NCBI GenBank assembly: GCA_037892935.1
Contig: JAYXKI010000006.1
Span: 682,001-746,000, forward strand
DNA length: 64,000 nt
Direction of reading: 5' to 3'
Source: Phlebopus portentosus
Lineage: Eukaryota > Basidiomycota > Agaricomycetes > Boletales > Boletinellaceae
Part shown: positions 1 to 11,187 of the stretch, piece after piece
How positions within the stretch are numbered: the first letter of the stretch is position 1
Layout: each line of letters starts with the position of its first letter
The notes under the pieces: generated by a model
What the model saw: only the letters and a program-made list of their open reading frames with translations
What the model was told of the DNA's origin: nothing
Database searches by the model: none
Program-made: the position numbers and the translations under genes

Positions 1-3000
1 TGATTTTGCTCCATTGCGCGCAATTGTTGCACTGCCGCAAATATCTTGCTTTTGACCTCCAGAGCTGTCTTCGTTAACCTTTGTAATGTGCCAATATCTA
101 GAACGTAAACAGGATTTGCCGACTGGACCAGTTGCCGTTGCTTGTCACACATGTCGAGCTATAGTATAGATAGTGAGAGAGAGCTTAAATATGAAACAAG
201 TCAACATCCATACCATATTTATGATACCTCTGATAAGAGGAAGGTCACTCGTAGCAGCCAAGTAAAATTGGTAGAATCTGCTGATGTCTCTAATGACGTT
301 GCAAAGGAACTCAAACTGCCCAGGAAAGACCCCTTTCTCCGCGTCAGACAGGTGTCTTACATGTTCTGGCCGGAAAGCTTCATATAAGAAAGTATCCCTC
401 ATTAGCACACACAAAACCTTCACGGGAAAATATAAAAAACGCACTTCGCTCCTTTGAAACATCCTGTTTAAGTTGTTCAATCGTCGATGACGCCTGCCTG
501 ATCATCTCTGGAGTAGGCCTCCTCAGATTCAGCATCCCGAGCATCTGAATATTCTGCTGCGTTAACTGCGATGCATTCAAACCAGGGCGTTGCTGGCCTG
601 AAATTTCCGTCGACTGGCTGGACCCAGCAGAGAGTCCCGGATGACCTAAGGTATTCGCGTTGGGCAGACCACCTTGAGTTGGTAATGAAGAAGGATTGTG
701 CAGAGACGCTTGCGCATGGAGCTGATTCTGGAACGGCAACTGAGCATTCAAAAGCGCTCCTTGTTGCTGAAGCTGTTGTTGCTGTTGTTGTTGTTGTTGT
801 GCTGCTGCTGCTGCTGTTGCGGAAGCTGTTGCTGCTGGGCAGCTTGGATTCGTTGCATCTGCATTTTCCGCCAAGTCGCTTCAAGCTGTGGTCTACTACG
901 CTCAATATTCTGGATGAGGTTTTCGGGGTATCCATTAGCACGTAACTGCTCCGCGGACATACTTGCCAGCTTTATCATCTGTACAGCCTGCTGGCTCGAC
1001 AATGGAGGCTGGCTCGGACCCGAGCTGGGCTGGTTAGGGGGAATCTGGTGATCTAAGGGCTGCTGCGGCGGCGGCGCAGTTAAAGAGTGCTTCATCGCAA
1101 CGGACATATACGTCTGTTCAAATGATTGCAGAAGCCGTTCGTATACGACTTTAATTTGTTCAGCAATCTGATCCTGCGTGTGTCCCGATTCGCTGATGGC
1201 AGCGGCGGTCCAGCCCATTTTAGCCGCGATGACATTCCACAAGTCGTGACGCTGCACCTAAATGAGAAGTCAACATTTGTCACTTTGACAGAGAAGAATT
1301 CAGTCCTACATTCACAACACCGCCAAGTTGCAATACTTCAGTATGTAACTGGTGTAGTTGATTTATGTCGATCTGCCGATTACCAATAGTTATCATTCGC
1401 GGATCGAAGTTGATGCCACTTCGCTTCCACCATTCCTGCAAGAGGCCCATAAACCTCTCACGAGCTAAAGGAGGGAAGCTGAGGCTATTGGGACGATGCT
1501 GCGTCTCCTGAACTTCGAGTGCAGAAGCTTGCTGACTAAATTTGCCTTGACCTGGAAGTACGCCAGGAGCTGATGACGGCGGCGACGACTGGTTACTGCT
1601 CTGTTGTTGTTGCTGTAAGAACGCCTGTAACATCTGTTGCTGTTGAGGTGTAGGTCCAGAACGAGGAATAGGTGTCTGTTGTTGCTGGGGCTGACCAAGA
1701 TTCGCATGGAAAGGTGAGTTAGTATGCTGCCGAGCTGCCTGAGCGGGACCATTCTGTGAGGGACCGCCATGCATGTGCTGGTTGGCAAGTAGTCCGCCTG
1801 TGGGCTGATTAGGCATGTTGATACTGTTCATTTGCGGCATCCAGGTCTGAGATTGCTGCTGACCAGCCTGCTGCTGAGAGGTATTTGGAAACCCCATAGA
1901 ACTCCTTGACGGCAGTCAATGAAAGAGAAAAAATGAGAAGGAACACAAATACTCACATCGTTGCCGCACCTGGGGCATCGTTTGCATTCGCTGGGCCAGG
2001 TTGCTGAGACACCGACACACCCTGCTGACTCGCCAAGATTCTCGTGTGCTCTAAAATCTTCGAAAATACGAGCTCCCTTGTCTGAATCTCCCTTTGTTTT
2101 TCCCTGTAAGCCAGAACTGCCTCCTGCGTAGTGGGCTTTGGTACGTTCTCCAGAGCAGCTCTTTCAGCTTCAATAGTCCGTCTCAATTGTGCAGCTTTAA
2201 ACCGGAGTTCATCGAATGTTAGAGGGCGACCATCACCATTTCTCAGCGCACGCTGCAGAATCTCATTCGGGAAACCATGCGCCTGATTAGTGCTGTTCAG
2301 AACCCCCGGAGCTGCAGGAAATTGTTGTGGCCCTTGCGCCGCAGCTATGCGACCTTCGTCTGGTTTTGGAGGGAAGATGCCCTGAGGAAATGGGAAATTT
2401 TGCTGGCCGCCAAACGACGGACCCTGCTGAACAAAGTTCGCCGGTCCGTTCTGCGGTTGCTGTTTCTGTGCACGATTCAATAATCCAAGCTGTCGGTTCA
2501 TTTGAATTATTGCGGGATTCGTTACTCCATTGCGCTGTGCAGCGAGGACTTGAGCCATATTCGGCGTCAGTTGTGCGTTCGGGACACCACCCATAGAACC
2601 TCCCTGCATTCCTTGCTGACGTTGCATGGCCAGTAGAGGATTCTGAGACGGTAACGCATTGTTCATCTGAGCCATTCCGCCAAGGTTAGGAAACTGCTGG
2701 GCCTGTTGTAGCTGGGGAGGCTGCTGTTGCGACTGCTGATGATTTTGCGCCTGGGAGAGCGCGGCTTGACTCCTAAGGAGATCAGCCATCTGGAAGAAGG
2801 ATGGTCAGAGACCGTGACAGAAGAGATTTGCACGTATAGGAACTGTGCGACAAGCGACGACGAAGTACAAGTACAAAAAACGCAAAGAAGCAAGGCAAAG
2901 GGAGCGACGAGCGTGTGAACGTGACAATATGAATAGGCTTTGAGGGACGTGACAAAATAACGATTGTGACCCAAAATAGAAACTGGAACGGATATTGACC

Positions 3001-3334
3001 GGTCACTACACCATCAGGGGAGACCGATGGACGCAGTCGGTAGGAGCGGCGAAGGCAAAGATGAGAGGAATGGCTGAATACACACCTGTTGCGAGTTCAA
3101 CTGCTGCTGCTGACCCATACCATCCGCTCCGCCCATCGCTCGATGTTTGTCCTGGAACTGTTGCCACATGCGCTGGTGCTCAGGGTTCGGCACACCGGGT
3201 ATCTGGTGAGCAGGATTCATAGCTGCCTGAGATTGCTGATACGCCATCGAAGGTTGCTGCTGCTGCTGCGCAAGGCTCATGAAGTTGCTTTGAGCCATCG
3301 GATAGCCCGGAAGATGATTTGGGCGATCCGCCAT
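1..3334 (-). CDS. ARID/BRIGHT-domain protein, SWI1-like (5'-complete, runs off the left edge)
   Basis: Likely DNA-binding subunit of a SWI/SNF-type remodeller. Exons, 5' to 3' on the minus strand: 3334-3086, 2789-1957, 1901-1310, 1257-445, 377-214, and 158 to beyond base 1. The protein is very rich in Gln, Asn and Pro. The ARID domain is split by the intron at 1309-1258: LLQEWWKRSGINFDPR, then LHQLHTEVLQLGG, then HDLWNVIAAKMGW, which matches the ARID pattern of conserved Leu/Trp, Pro and GG. The call of SWI1-like rests on ARID plus low-complexity architecture, so other ARID proteins remain possible. One base is missing in the CAG/CAA (poly-Q) tract near 799-801: the frame before and the frame after are both open and both glutamine-rich. 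The start ATG at 3334 (MADRPNHLPG) is the first in frame. The C-terminal part lies outside the window. Confidence 0.78.
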
Positions 3335-5349
3335 GGCGAGATGGCTGCGAGCGTCTCACGAAAACGGTACGGCCGCTGACACGACAAGTTTCAGAAGAGG
3401 CTGAGCACAGCGTGCGAGGCTAGCAACGTGCAACAGCAGGGAAGGGGCGGGGAAGGGGGATGGCGGGAAGGGGAGGACGGGGGAGGAGGACAAGACGTTG
3501 TGAGAGACTGGTAGTCGTGAGGAGGCCTACAAGAATCGCGTTCTCTGTGGGTTACTTACATCGGCGGGGCTCGGCTTCTGCCGTAACACGAGCTCGGCTC
3601 ATCCGCCCGCATCCGGTCTACTGTCGTAAATAAATCCAAACACTCTCGCTATTTTATTTGTTGGCTCTACAGCAGCAAGTTCTAGTCGGTAGCAACATCA
3701 GTACTTACGGTGGGTATCTCTGACCACTAGTACTGTCTTAGTGGACTTGGGGTGTTCCTCGATGATCGACATGATTTGACGATTTACCCTGCTAGTCATT
3801 CATTCATGCCCTCAATCGCCACAGCCGGGTAACAAATAACTTATACAGACATTCCGGCGGGCCCGGCAATTGATAAACCTTGCTCGCCGAACTTTAAGTG
3901 CGACATTCCTGCACCTGCGCCTCATGATGATGCTGCTCTATTATCAGCACTTACATGTACTTGATCAGTCTGAATATTCCTGGACGGCCTTTTCTTTGGC
4001 AAGCACCTTTCGGACACCATTCGGAATCAAGTTCCTGCTAGTCCTGGACAGAATGATGGTTGCGGCCGACGACTCATTTCACTTGTTTGTTTCACTGTGT
4101 ACAGCTCTCCAGCGCTTGTCGAGTCAGCGCTGCTCCATTAGTTCATTATATACCTATCTTTCAAAGGACTTTATCTCAACGGCGGTCGTCACTTCACGCA
4201 CATCGCTAACGTACGATCCGCGGCATTAAACGTCCATTCGTCCGAGGTCGCATCATTTCCGAGTAGACTTTTTATTTAAGCACTGCGCCATTCAGTATTT
4301 GAAGTTATTCGGCTTGAATTACAACGCCGTAAGCAATGCTCATGTTTTGAAGGAGACGGCGACTTGATGTCTATCTACGACTCTTCATCACACTTTTGCT
4401 TATCTTCCAACTTCATCAAGCTCTAATATCCACGTCTGCCGCGAATGCTCAGCTGACCCGCCTCGCCCGCGCCTCTTCGTCGTACTCACGCTCTCCAACG
4501 CGGTTGAAGGTGTCGTATGATCTAATCTCTCCGATCCAGGTAATTTTATCGGAACGATGCCGGGATATCCGAATGTAAGATGCTTCCGGTCACGCGCTGA
4601 CTTGCGGGAAGGAAGTTAAGGTACGTACGTCAGTAACCCATGTCTGAAGGAGGCAGGACTGGGCGGGATTCTCGCTCGTGGCGTTATGGCATCTCTCGTC
4701 GACAACGAAGACGTTGGTTTACGGATCCTATCCTGCGGGTGGATGCCGTTGGATGCTAAGACCTAGATTACGTGTTTTTTTCTCGGGTCTCTCTATGCTA
4801 AATGACGTCCAGCCCTGGCAGGCCACGATTACTGGGTTAGGAGTGCCGCAGAAGAATTCACCAGTGCTGTTGCGGATCAGGCTTGTGCCGCGCAACACGA
4901 ACTCACGAAAGACGATCGTCCTTTCCACGTGCGTTTATTGATGGTCAAAGTACAGACATCGGACGGGCCCATCTTCTTGCAACGGCGATTTGGTGTGATT
5001 ACTCCAGTCTTCGAACGATCTACTTATCGCTGCGATGAACTATACTCTTCGAGGACTGCAAACATGTATCGTCCATGCTCTAGCGAATTCTGTTCGTACA
5101 AGACAATTCTTTTCATTGTGCCGAGAAGCGTTGTGTACGATCACAACTGTGTATGAGACAGTTGCGAGATTTTATCGGAGGCACCCACCTCCGATGAGCA
5201 GTCTGCTCGAGTAAAATGCACATTACTTTCGTTATTGACAAGAAGGAGAACGGTGAGAAATTATGGTATATAAAAACAACACAAAGCAATGCGACGAACA
5301 AACTATCAAACGCAAAAGCACATGCACTATGAAGCTGCTCTATCAGTGT
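3335..5349. other. Intergenic region, no gene recognised
   Basis: This 2 kb stretch separates the 5' end of the ARID gene from the 3' end of the membrane-protein gene. It must carry the ARID promoter and 5' leader near 3335-3600. Only short open frames without family motifs occur, the longest 119 codons at 3870-4229. I see no tRNA, repeat or convincing exon chain. Confidence 0.5.
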
Positions 5350-6327
5350 CTAGTCGTCCTTGGTCTCTATTTCGTTCTTGAGAAGACCTGCGACAGTATG
5401 TGTTCCAAACGCAGCGCAAGCCATCTTCACGAAGATGGGCGTTCCATCAGAGGAGATGATAATACTGATAACAAAGTAGGCAAGAGCGAGAATTGCACCA
5501 CTCCAATACAGGATGGATGTGGCCGCACGGGGTCTTTCTCTAATCGCAATCGAGTATGACGTGCGAAGCATCGGATCCAGGGGATGGATACCGATGGCCT
5601 GAAGCCAGAGAGCCATGGTGGATAGGATAAATGATGCAGCAAAAATACCACTCTGGAAGTTATGTAGCGTTGTTGGGTTGGAGTCGGAGTTCATCAGGAC
5701 AACGTCATTCTCGATCAGTTGCCTCATGATAAGAACTGTCTAGCGCGAGAGAGAGAGAGCGGACTAAGTAAATATTGAAGAGAAATCCTGCTGGGGTGTA
5801 CTTACAAGTGGAAAAATATTGATATTATTTGAACCCCTCCTTGTTGCTCTAGAATTATTTGCAACGATTAAACAGAAAATGATGGCACCCAAGGCAATCG
5901 TCACAAGGTAGCAGACGAAGACAGCTGTGATTCCTCCAAGGTAAAGGTCACAAAGAGACACGATCATGGCAAAGGCGATGGAGGTAAGGGCGACGCGACG
6001 TTCTCCAAGAGGCTTGACAAGCAATTGAAGACACGACGCAGAGGCAATGAAGTTCATCATCGTCCCGGATGCACCACCAACAGCGATAGTCTGGCTTGAC
6101 ACGAAAAGCGCTATAGACCAGATCTGTTGAATATCAGCATCTAATCGCTACTACATAGATGATGCATACTTACAATGAGTCGCATTTGGTATTGACATAG
6201 CCCTTCCTCAGCTTGCTCTGGATCTTGCATGATCTGGGCTTCAAGTTCGGTCGGGTCCTAAGATGAAGGTCACTCAGCAGGCCATATCAGTCGTATTAAA
6301 CATGATACTGACCATGTCTGCATCCAT
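5350..6327 (-). CDS. Orphan multi-pass membrane protein (copy 1)
   Basis: Four exons: 6327-6313 (only 15 nt), 6257-6174, 6123-5806 and 5739-5350, giving 268 residues. The short N-terminal part is acidic (DPTELEAQIMQDPEQAEEG). It is followed by about five hydrophobic segments, including VALTSIAFAMIVSLCDLYL, ITAVFVCYLVTIALGAIIF and ILYWSGAILALAYFVISIII. No enzymatic motif is visible and I do not recognise the family, so function is unknown. A second copy with the same exon layout, including a 15-nt first exon, lies at 22736-23626. That conservation supports the model. The last intron uses the acceptor that yields TVLIMRQLIEND. Confidence 0.72.
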
Positions 6328-6650
6328 CCTTGAGTTAGAATAGAAAGGTAAGAAATCGCAGGCAGTAAGTTGGACTGCGCCATTTCGTGGTAGGTGTACA
6401 TGGACCAGTTAAATGATCTAGCTCTTGCTGAACTTAATCCTCCGAAGCGCGGTTAGTATCTATAATTATCTAGGTTATCTTTCCGTGACAATGTTAGTAA
6501 GAATCCGCCATGGTCGCCTATTACAGCTGCTGTGTTGTGCCAAAGGTTACCTTCCATATTTGGGAGGGAGACCAGTCTCCGTAATTAATTTCGCGCCAGC
6601 CTCATCTGTTTAAATTTATGCTCTCGACTCTCCGTTGGTGCGGGGGAGAA

Positions 6651-6953
6651 GTCACCAATGAAAGAGCGAGAGCCGTTCCTGGCTGTCGGCACAGCTTGCG
6701 TGTATTATCTAGATCATCCTGTTGGGCTGAGTTTCCACGGACTCGGATTTTTTTACATGTCCGGTGAAAGACTTAGGGCAATGAAAAGGAGGAAGATAAA
6801 TATGACGTAATGGACCGGGACAATGGCTGCTAAACTGTAATTCTGGTCAAACGGTGGTGAAATGGCCTGACCGAAGAGGAAACAGGATGATCTGGATAAT
6901 ATGCGCAAGCTGTGCCCACAGCCAGGAACGGCTCTCGTTCTTTCATTGGTGAC
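6651..6953. mobile_element. MITE-like element with 73-bp terminal inverted repeats
   Basis: Bases 6651-6723 are the reverse complement of 6881-6953 with five mismatches in 73 positions. The termini read gtcaccaatgaaag on the left and its complement on the right. The 157-bp interior codes for nothing recognisable. Total length of 303 bp and the long inverted repeats fit a non-autonomous DNA transposon. I could not identify a clear target-site duplication in the flanks, so the superfamily is not assigned. Confidence 0.75.
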
Positions 6954-7945
6954 CCGTACTTCGTGAGAGGCAGTTACAAGTCACTCGGTCCATAAAATTT
7001 AGCGTTGTCGCAGCACCGGTATTTACCAACGTTAGTATGTATATTCTAATGGTTCCTTGATAAGTGCTACATAGTGCCTTCTTACACAGTGGGCCTGCAG
7101 CCATATCACATCTCTTTTCCACTTTAAGAAAATATAATACCGTAGAAACACCTGGGATGTATCCACACGGCTGTGCTTTCAGATTTTTGTCTGGGAAAAT
7201 ATCAGAGGGTATCCTTCTTTACATATTTCTTCACCTCGCCCACTCTTTCAAAGCTTGTTGATTAGAACTCAACATGTCAAGTACACGCACAGAGAAAATC
7301 CGAGTAACTTATTTCACATGAGAGGGCCCCATTGTGGTAAAAAGATGACAGAACATACAGGGTTACGTTTTCAGAAGCCCCCGATTGAAAAATAGGGTTT
7401 GGCGCGTCATGAACAAGCTACAACTCTCGCATCATTCCATCGCCGTCAAATTTATACCTTATTCAATGTTTTCGCTGAGTAGAGAAGTCACCGACGGAAG
7501 CTGTTTGGCAGACATTGTCGGTCACATCCAGATTTGCCTGATATGCATATGAGTGTATAAATCGGTTGTCTGAGCTGATACAGATATTGTGTACGCCATA
7601 TACGAAACGGTAGTGCAAAATCTTATGTAGTTTGTCTAATTTTAGTTATTTACTGATGCAGACACATTCGAACAGGCCGAAAAGTTCATGCAGTGAGACG
7701 GATTGATAGGTGTATATACTGCGAACGTGCACTCCATAAACCCATGGGGTCAAATTCTGGAGCAAAGTCGTCTCATTCACTCAACTTTCCTACTGTAATT
7801 CTCATGCATCGGTTTCTTATTTTATCATTAGGTGTAGAAGCTCCGTTCGGGAGTCGCATGGAAAGGATCGTGTATTTGGCCTGAAGACTGTAAAGGAGCG
7901 TGGATGTCAAAAATGTAGCATGAGATATCAAACCATAAGGCAGCT
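6954..7945. other. Intergenic region, no gene recognised
   Basis: About 1 kb of AT-rich sequence between the inverted-repeat element and the stop codon of the nucleotidyltransferase-like gene. Only short unrelated open frames (about 60-65 codons) were seen. Confidence 0.5.
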
Positions 7946-9121
7946 CTATACATAAACATCAGACGAATCCGGAGAATGATAATTTGTATGCGCTCCTAGC
8001 TGATACTTCGCCTTCCTCACACAGTCCCTCAGACGTGCCATCCATTCCACCTTCGCTTTCTCCGGATAGTGATCATATTCCATCTCAGGACAGTCAATAC
8101 GCAGACGTTCCTCAACCATCCATACGAATTCATCTTCGGTGTAATTGGCACAAGCGCCGTCTCTTTGGAGGAGACAGACGATATCTTGTTCGTCCATATG
8201 CGAGTACCGCTGCAGCTTGAGTGCGAAGGTCCAGGAAGGCGTGATCCCGACTAACTTCAATCCAGGGGAGTCATAAATGATATTTCCCTGCGTCTCGGCT
8301 TCACGCATCGCGGAAATGACAAGCGGATCAACCATGCAACAATCAGCACTGAAGTATCTGTGAGTATCGTAAGAATGATGAAAAGGCATATGGGCGTACT
8401 CGAGATGCCAAGGCAGAGCGACGTCGCCCGCAGAGTTCATCCAGTCATGCTCCAGAACAATAAGCGGGTTCGCGTGCTTGGCATTGAACTCAGCCGCAGT
8501 CTCTGCAATGCACTCTTTAATAACGGTCCTTTCATCTTGTCCTCTTCTGAAACGAATAGCACTAATAAACTTCCTCAACAGTTCCCCAAATGCGAATCCA
8601 GATTTCTTCTTCGGAGGATCCAATTCCTCTGGCAGAAGACGTTCGATGTAATCAATATCCGTCGTTACAGGACGGGACTTGTAAACCAGGACGGAAATGA
8701 CGCCACCATGTACTACTAGCTCCGTCTTCTTACCTCGCCGGTCCAGTAACTTGCGCTGCAAAGAATCAAGCAGCTGCAAGAGGATCTTCTCGTTCAGCTG
8801 GTTCTGGTGCGTGACAATCTGACGAGAGCGGAACGAAGAGGTCATGCGAGGGGGAGGGTAGGGAAGAGGTCTCGGTCGACTGTACATCAGCGACTTCAGA
8901 GGAGAAAATGCTGCTTCTGGTGCGCAGGGGAAGCGCTGAACCCTCTTCTGGCGCCTCGGACTGCAGATAACTCTACAATGCGTTTTCACTTTGCGTCTGT
9001 TTCTTGCCAAAATATCCATTTCGGGCAGAAAGGAGCAAAGGGCGGTAGAATACAGGAAGAGGTAAGCCGCAAAGCGACATGATAGACATCGATGGCTATC
9101 GACGACAAATTTCCCATTCAT
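7946..9121 (-). CDS. Intronless nucleotidyltransferase-like protein
   Basis: Open frame of 391 codons without introns, which is unusual here. The segment ELVVHGGVISVLVYKSRP followed by TTDIDYIERLLPEEL resembles the GG...DxD active-site arrangement of nucleotidyltransferase-fold proteins. An acidic residue is also present downstream. This is a pattern-level inference and not a firm family assignment. Two starts are possible: the first Met at 9121, or Met79 at 8887 (MYSRPRPLPYPPPRM). The second would remove a basic, cysteine-containing leader of doubtful coding character and is attractive because conserved-looking sequence begins after it. The substrate is unknown. Downstream blocks such as SWTFALKLQRYSHMDEQDI may form the helical half of the domain. 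Confidence 0.55.
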   Translation of the reverse strand: MNGKFVVDSHRCLSCRFAAYLFLYSTALCSFLPEMDILARNRRKVKTHCRVICSPRRQKRVQRFPCAPEAAFSPLKSLMYSRPRPLPYPPPRMTSSFRSRQIVTHQNQLNEKILLQLLDSLQRKLLDRRGKKTELVVHGGVISVLVYKSRPVTTDIDYIERLLPEELDPPKKKSGFAFGELLRKFISAIRFRRGQDERTVIKECIAETAAEFNAKHANPLIVLEHDWMNSAGDVALPWHLEYAHMPFHHSYDTHRYFSADCCMVDPLVISAMREAETQGNIIYDSPGLKLVGITPSWTFALKLQRYSHMDEQDIVCLLQRDGACANYTEDEFVWMVEERLRIDCPEMEYDHYPEKAKVEWMARLRDCVRKAKYQLGAHTNYHSPDSSDVYV

Positions 9122-9699
9122 AATTCTTGCTCTAAAGCTTCGCTTTTGTTTACTTTACTCTAATGTCAGCAAAAGACTCGCCATTACTATAAAAGTGACC
9201 AGTCGGTATGCAAAAGAGAAGTAGAGTGTACCAGGACCCAGGATCCAAGTTAAGCATAGCCAACGGATTAGACTGGATCGATTAATATTGTCAGGAGAGG
9301 AAATTCGCATGGCAAACAGGTTTGGAAATAGTCATTTTTTTTTTCTTGAGTCAAAAACCAGCCAAGATGTAGACGGTAGTCCTCGAGCGAGCACTGACAG
9401 AGTTCACATAAAGACTAGATTCCCGAGGTAAGGTTTTGAGGAGGATGGTGAAGCCGGGAGAAAATCGGTGGACAGTCATTCGTGCTGACGATTGCTTACC
9501 TCATCACCTGACACGCCCCACGAAGATTGGACACAAACGTTGCAGCAAGTGTCCGCATCGCCCCACTTCACCAGGCCGTTCCACTTTCTCTCCCTCCTAC
9601 TCTCACCTACCCGCCAGCCGTTGTCCAAACTATACTCTCGTCGTCGTCGCTTTCATTCCCGACGTGCTGGGCACCCGCTGGTGTGAATAATCGTCGCCC
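9122..9699. promoter_or_regulatory. Divergent promoter region
   Basis: This 578-bp gap lies between two divergently oriented starts, the nucleotidyltransferase-like gene (minus) and the TVP38-like gene (plus). It must therefore hold both promoters. The 150 bases before 9700 are pyrimidine-rich, as is common in fungal 5' leaders. No defined motif was identified. Confidence 0.4.
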
Positions 9700-11187
9700 A
9701 TGCCGAGCTCATCCCCGCCTCATTATGCGTCTGTGATTGGCTCGCCGGTCGCTAGCTCTTCAACTCTTGGGCATAATGCCCTACAACATTCAAACGCTTC
9801 GGCATACACCCTGGCGACGATTCCTCGCCCAGGTCCATCGTCACCGCGCTCGCTGTCGCCTGTCTCGGTGAGAAGTCACAGTTCAGACCGGTCACCCCTA
9901 TTGCGGTCGGATGCATCGGGGTCGTCGACTTACGGCTCAACAATGCCTATGTCTCCCAATAGCAATATATCGTCCAGAAGGATATTGTTCAATGCTGGGA
10001 TCAAGATGTCTGCGCTTTTTGTTGTCAGCACCTTAGTTATTGGCGGTACTTTGTGGCTCGCCTTACCGCCATTAGAAGAGTGAGTTCCTTCACAGGAAAA
10101 ATGAGATTGTTGTCTCATTTGCTGTGTAGACAAGATCGTCCTCTCCTTCATGTACCCAAGTCTTTCGCTCAACTGCAGGATCTCAATTATCTCTTGAAGA
10201 AATACCGTGATATTTATCCAATTCGTGTCGTCGTTTGCTATGTTACAACGTATTTATTGTGAGTCCTTATTCATTCTGATCCCCATGAACGTGCATAGAA
10301 TACGTGTTCACAACTTGGAATCGACCTCCCTTTTAACTATTTGCTCATAACGTTCATTCCAGCCTCCAAGCTTTTCTCTCCCTGGGTCGATGTATTTATC
10401 AATTCTTGGTGGCGCAGTATGGGGCGTCCCGATTGCTCTCCCTCTCGCGTGTACATGCGTCGCAACAGGCGCAACCCTTTGCTATCTCATCTCCGCGGCC
10501 CTCGGTCCCGCGTTACTAACACTCCCTAAATGGGCCGCGCGTTTAGACCGATGGAGCACAATCCTCGCCGAACAGCGTGCAAACCTTCTTTCCTACCTCA
10601 TAGTCCTGCGAATAGCTCCGTTGCCGCCCCATTGGGTCGTCAACGTACTTGCTCCTCACCTACGTATTGGTATCATTCCCTTCTGGATCAGCACGTTCCT
10701 TGGCATATTTGGTGTGACTGTTATCCATACGACAATTGGCGGTGGATTGGACGACATGACGAGCGCTGCAGACTTCCATCTCATCTCGTGGCGGAACGGT
10801 CTAGGGCTCAGCGCTGTTGTAGTCGGAGTACTTATACCCGTCGGGCTACGATACGTTTTATCACGCCGGGTAGGCGCAATCGCCCTTCCGGAGGACGAAG
10901 ACAGCGACAGCGGCGTCACAGGAGACACTATCCTCGCTCAGGGGCCGTACGTGGCAAACGGCAAGGGCAAGACTCCCGCACAGTCGCTACTCGTGCTTCT
11001 TTCAGACTCCGAGGACGAAGAGGGGGAAGACGACGACGATCTCCTAGAAGAGGAAGAGGACGAAATATTACTTGCTGGACCAGCTATAGAGTCGACGAAA
11101 GGAAAGACGGTTGCTATTGAGAAGGACTCTGGAGCTGGAATTGCAACGGATCCGTCGTCACCTGCGAACAGAACACGAACAGTTTGA
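9700..11187 (+). CDS. TVP38/TMEM64-family (VTT/SNARE-associated) membrane protein
   Basis: Exons 9700-10079, 10130-10258 and 10371-11187 give 441 residues. A Ser/Pro-rich cytosolic N-terminus precedes the first membrane span (ALFVVSTLVIGGTLWLAL). The family hallmark follows the second intron: a membrane segment ending FFSLPGSMYLSILGGAVWG, equivalent to the conserved (F)xxPGS...GxxxG motif of TVP38/TMEM64/DedA proteins. Further spans and the glycine-rich loop near FGVTVIHTTIGGGLDDM fit the VTT core. The C-terminus is a very acidic tail (LLEEEEDEILL). Family members sit in Golgi or ER membranes and are linked to lipid scrambling and vesicle traffic. The exact role here is inferred. The exon 2/3 junction was chosen because it restores the PGS motif in frame. 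Confidence 0.82.

Noticed and set aside
477..1051. Poly-Val, poly-Leu and poly-Thr frames around 780-840
   Set aside because: These are alternative readings of the CAG/CAA repeat of the ARID gene.
3870..4229. 119-codon open frame upstream of the ARID gene
   Set aside because: No homology features or neighbouring exons; composition looks random.
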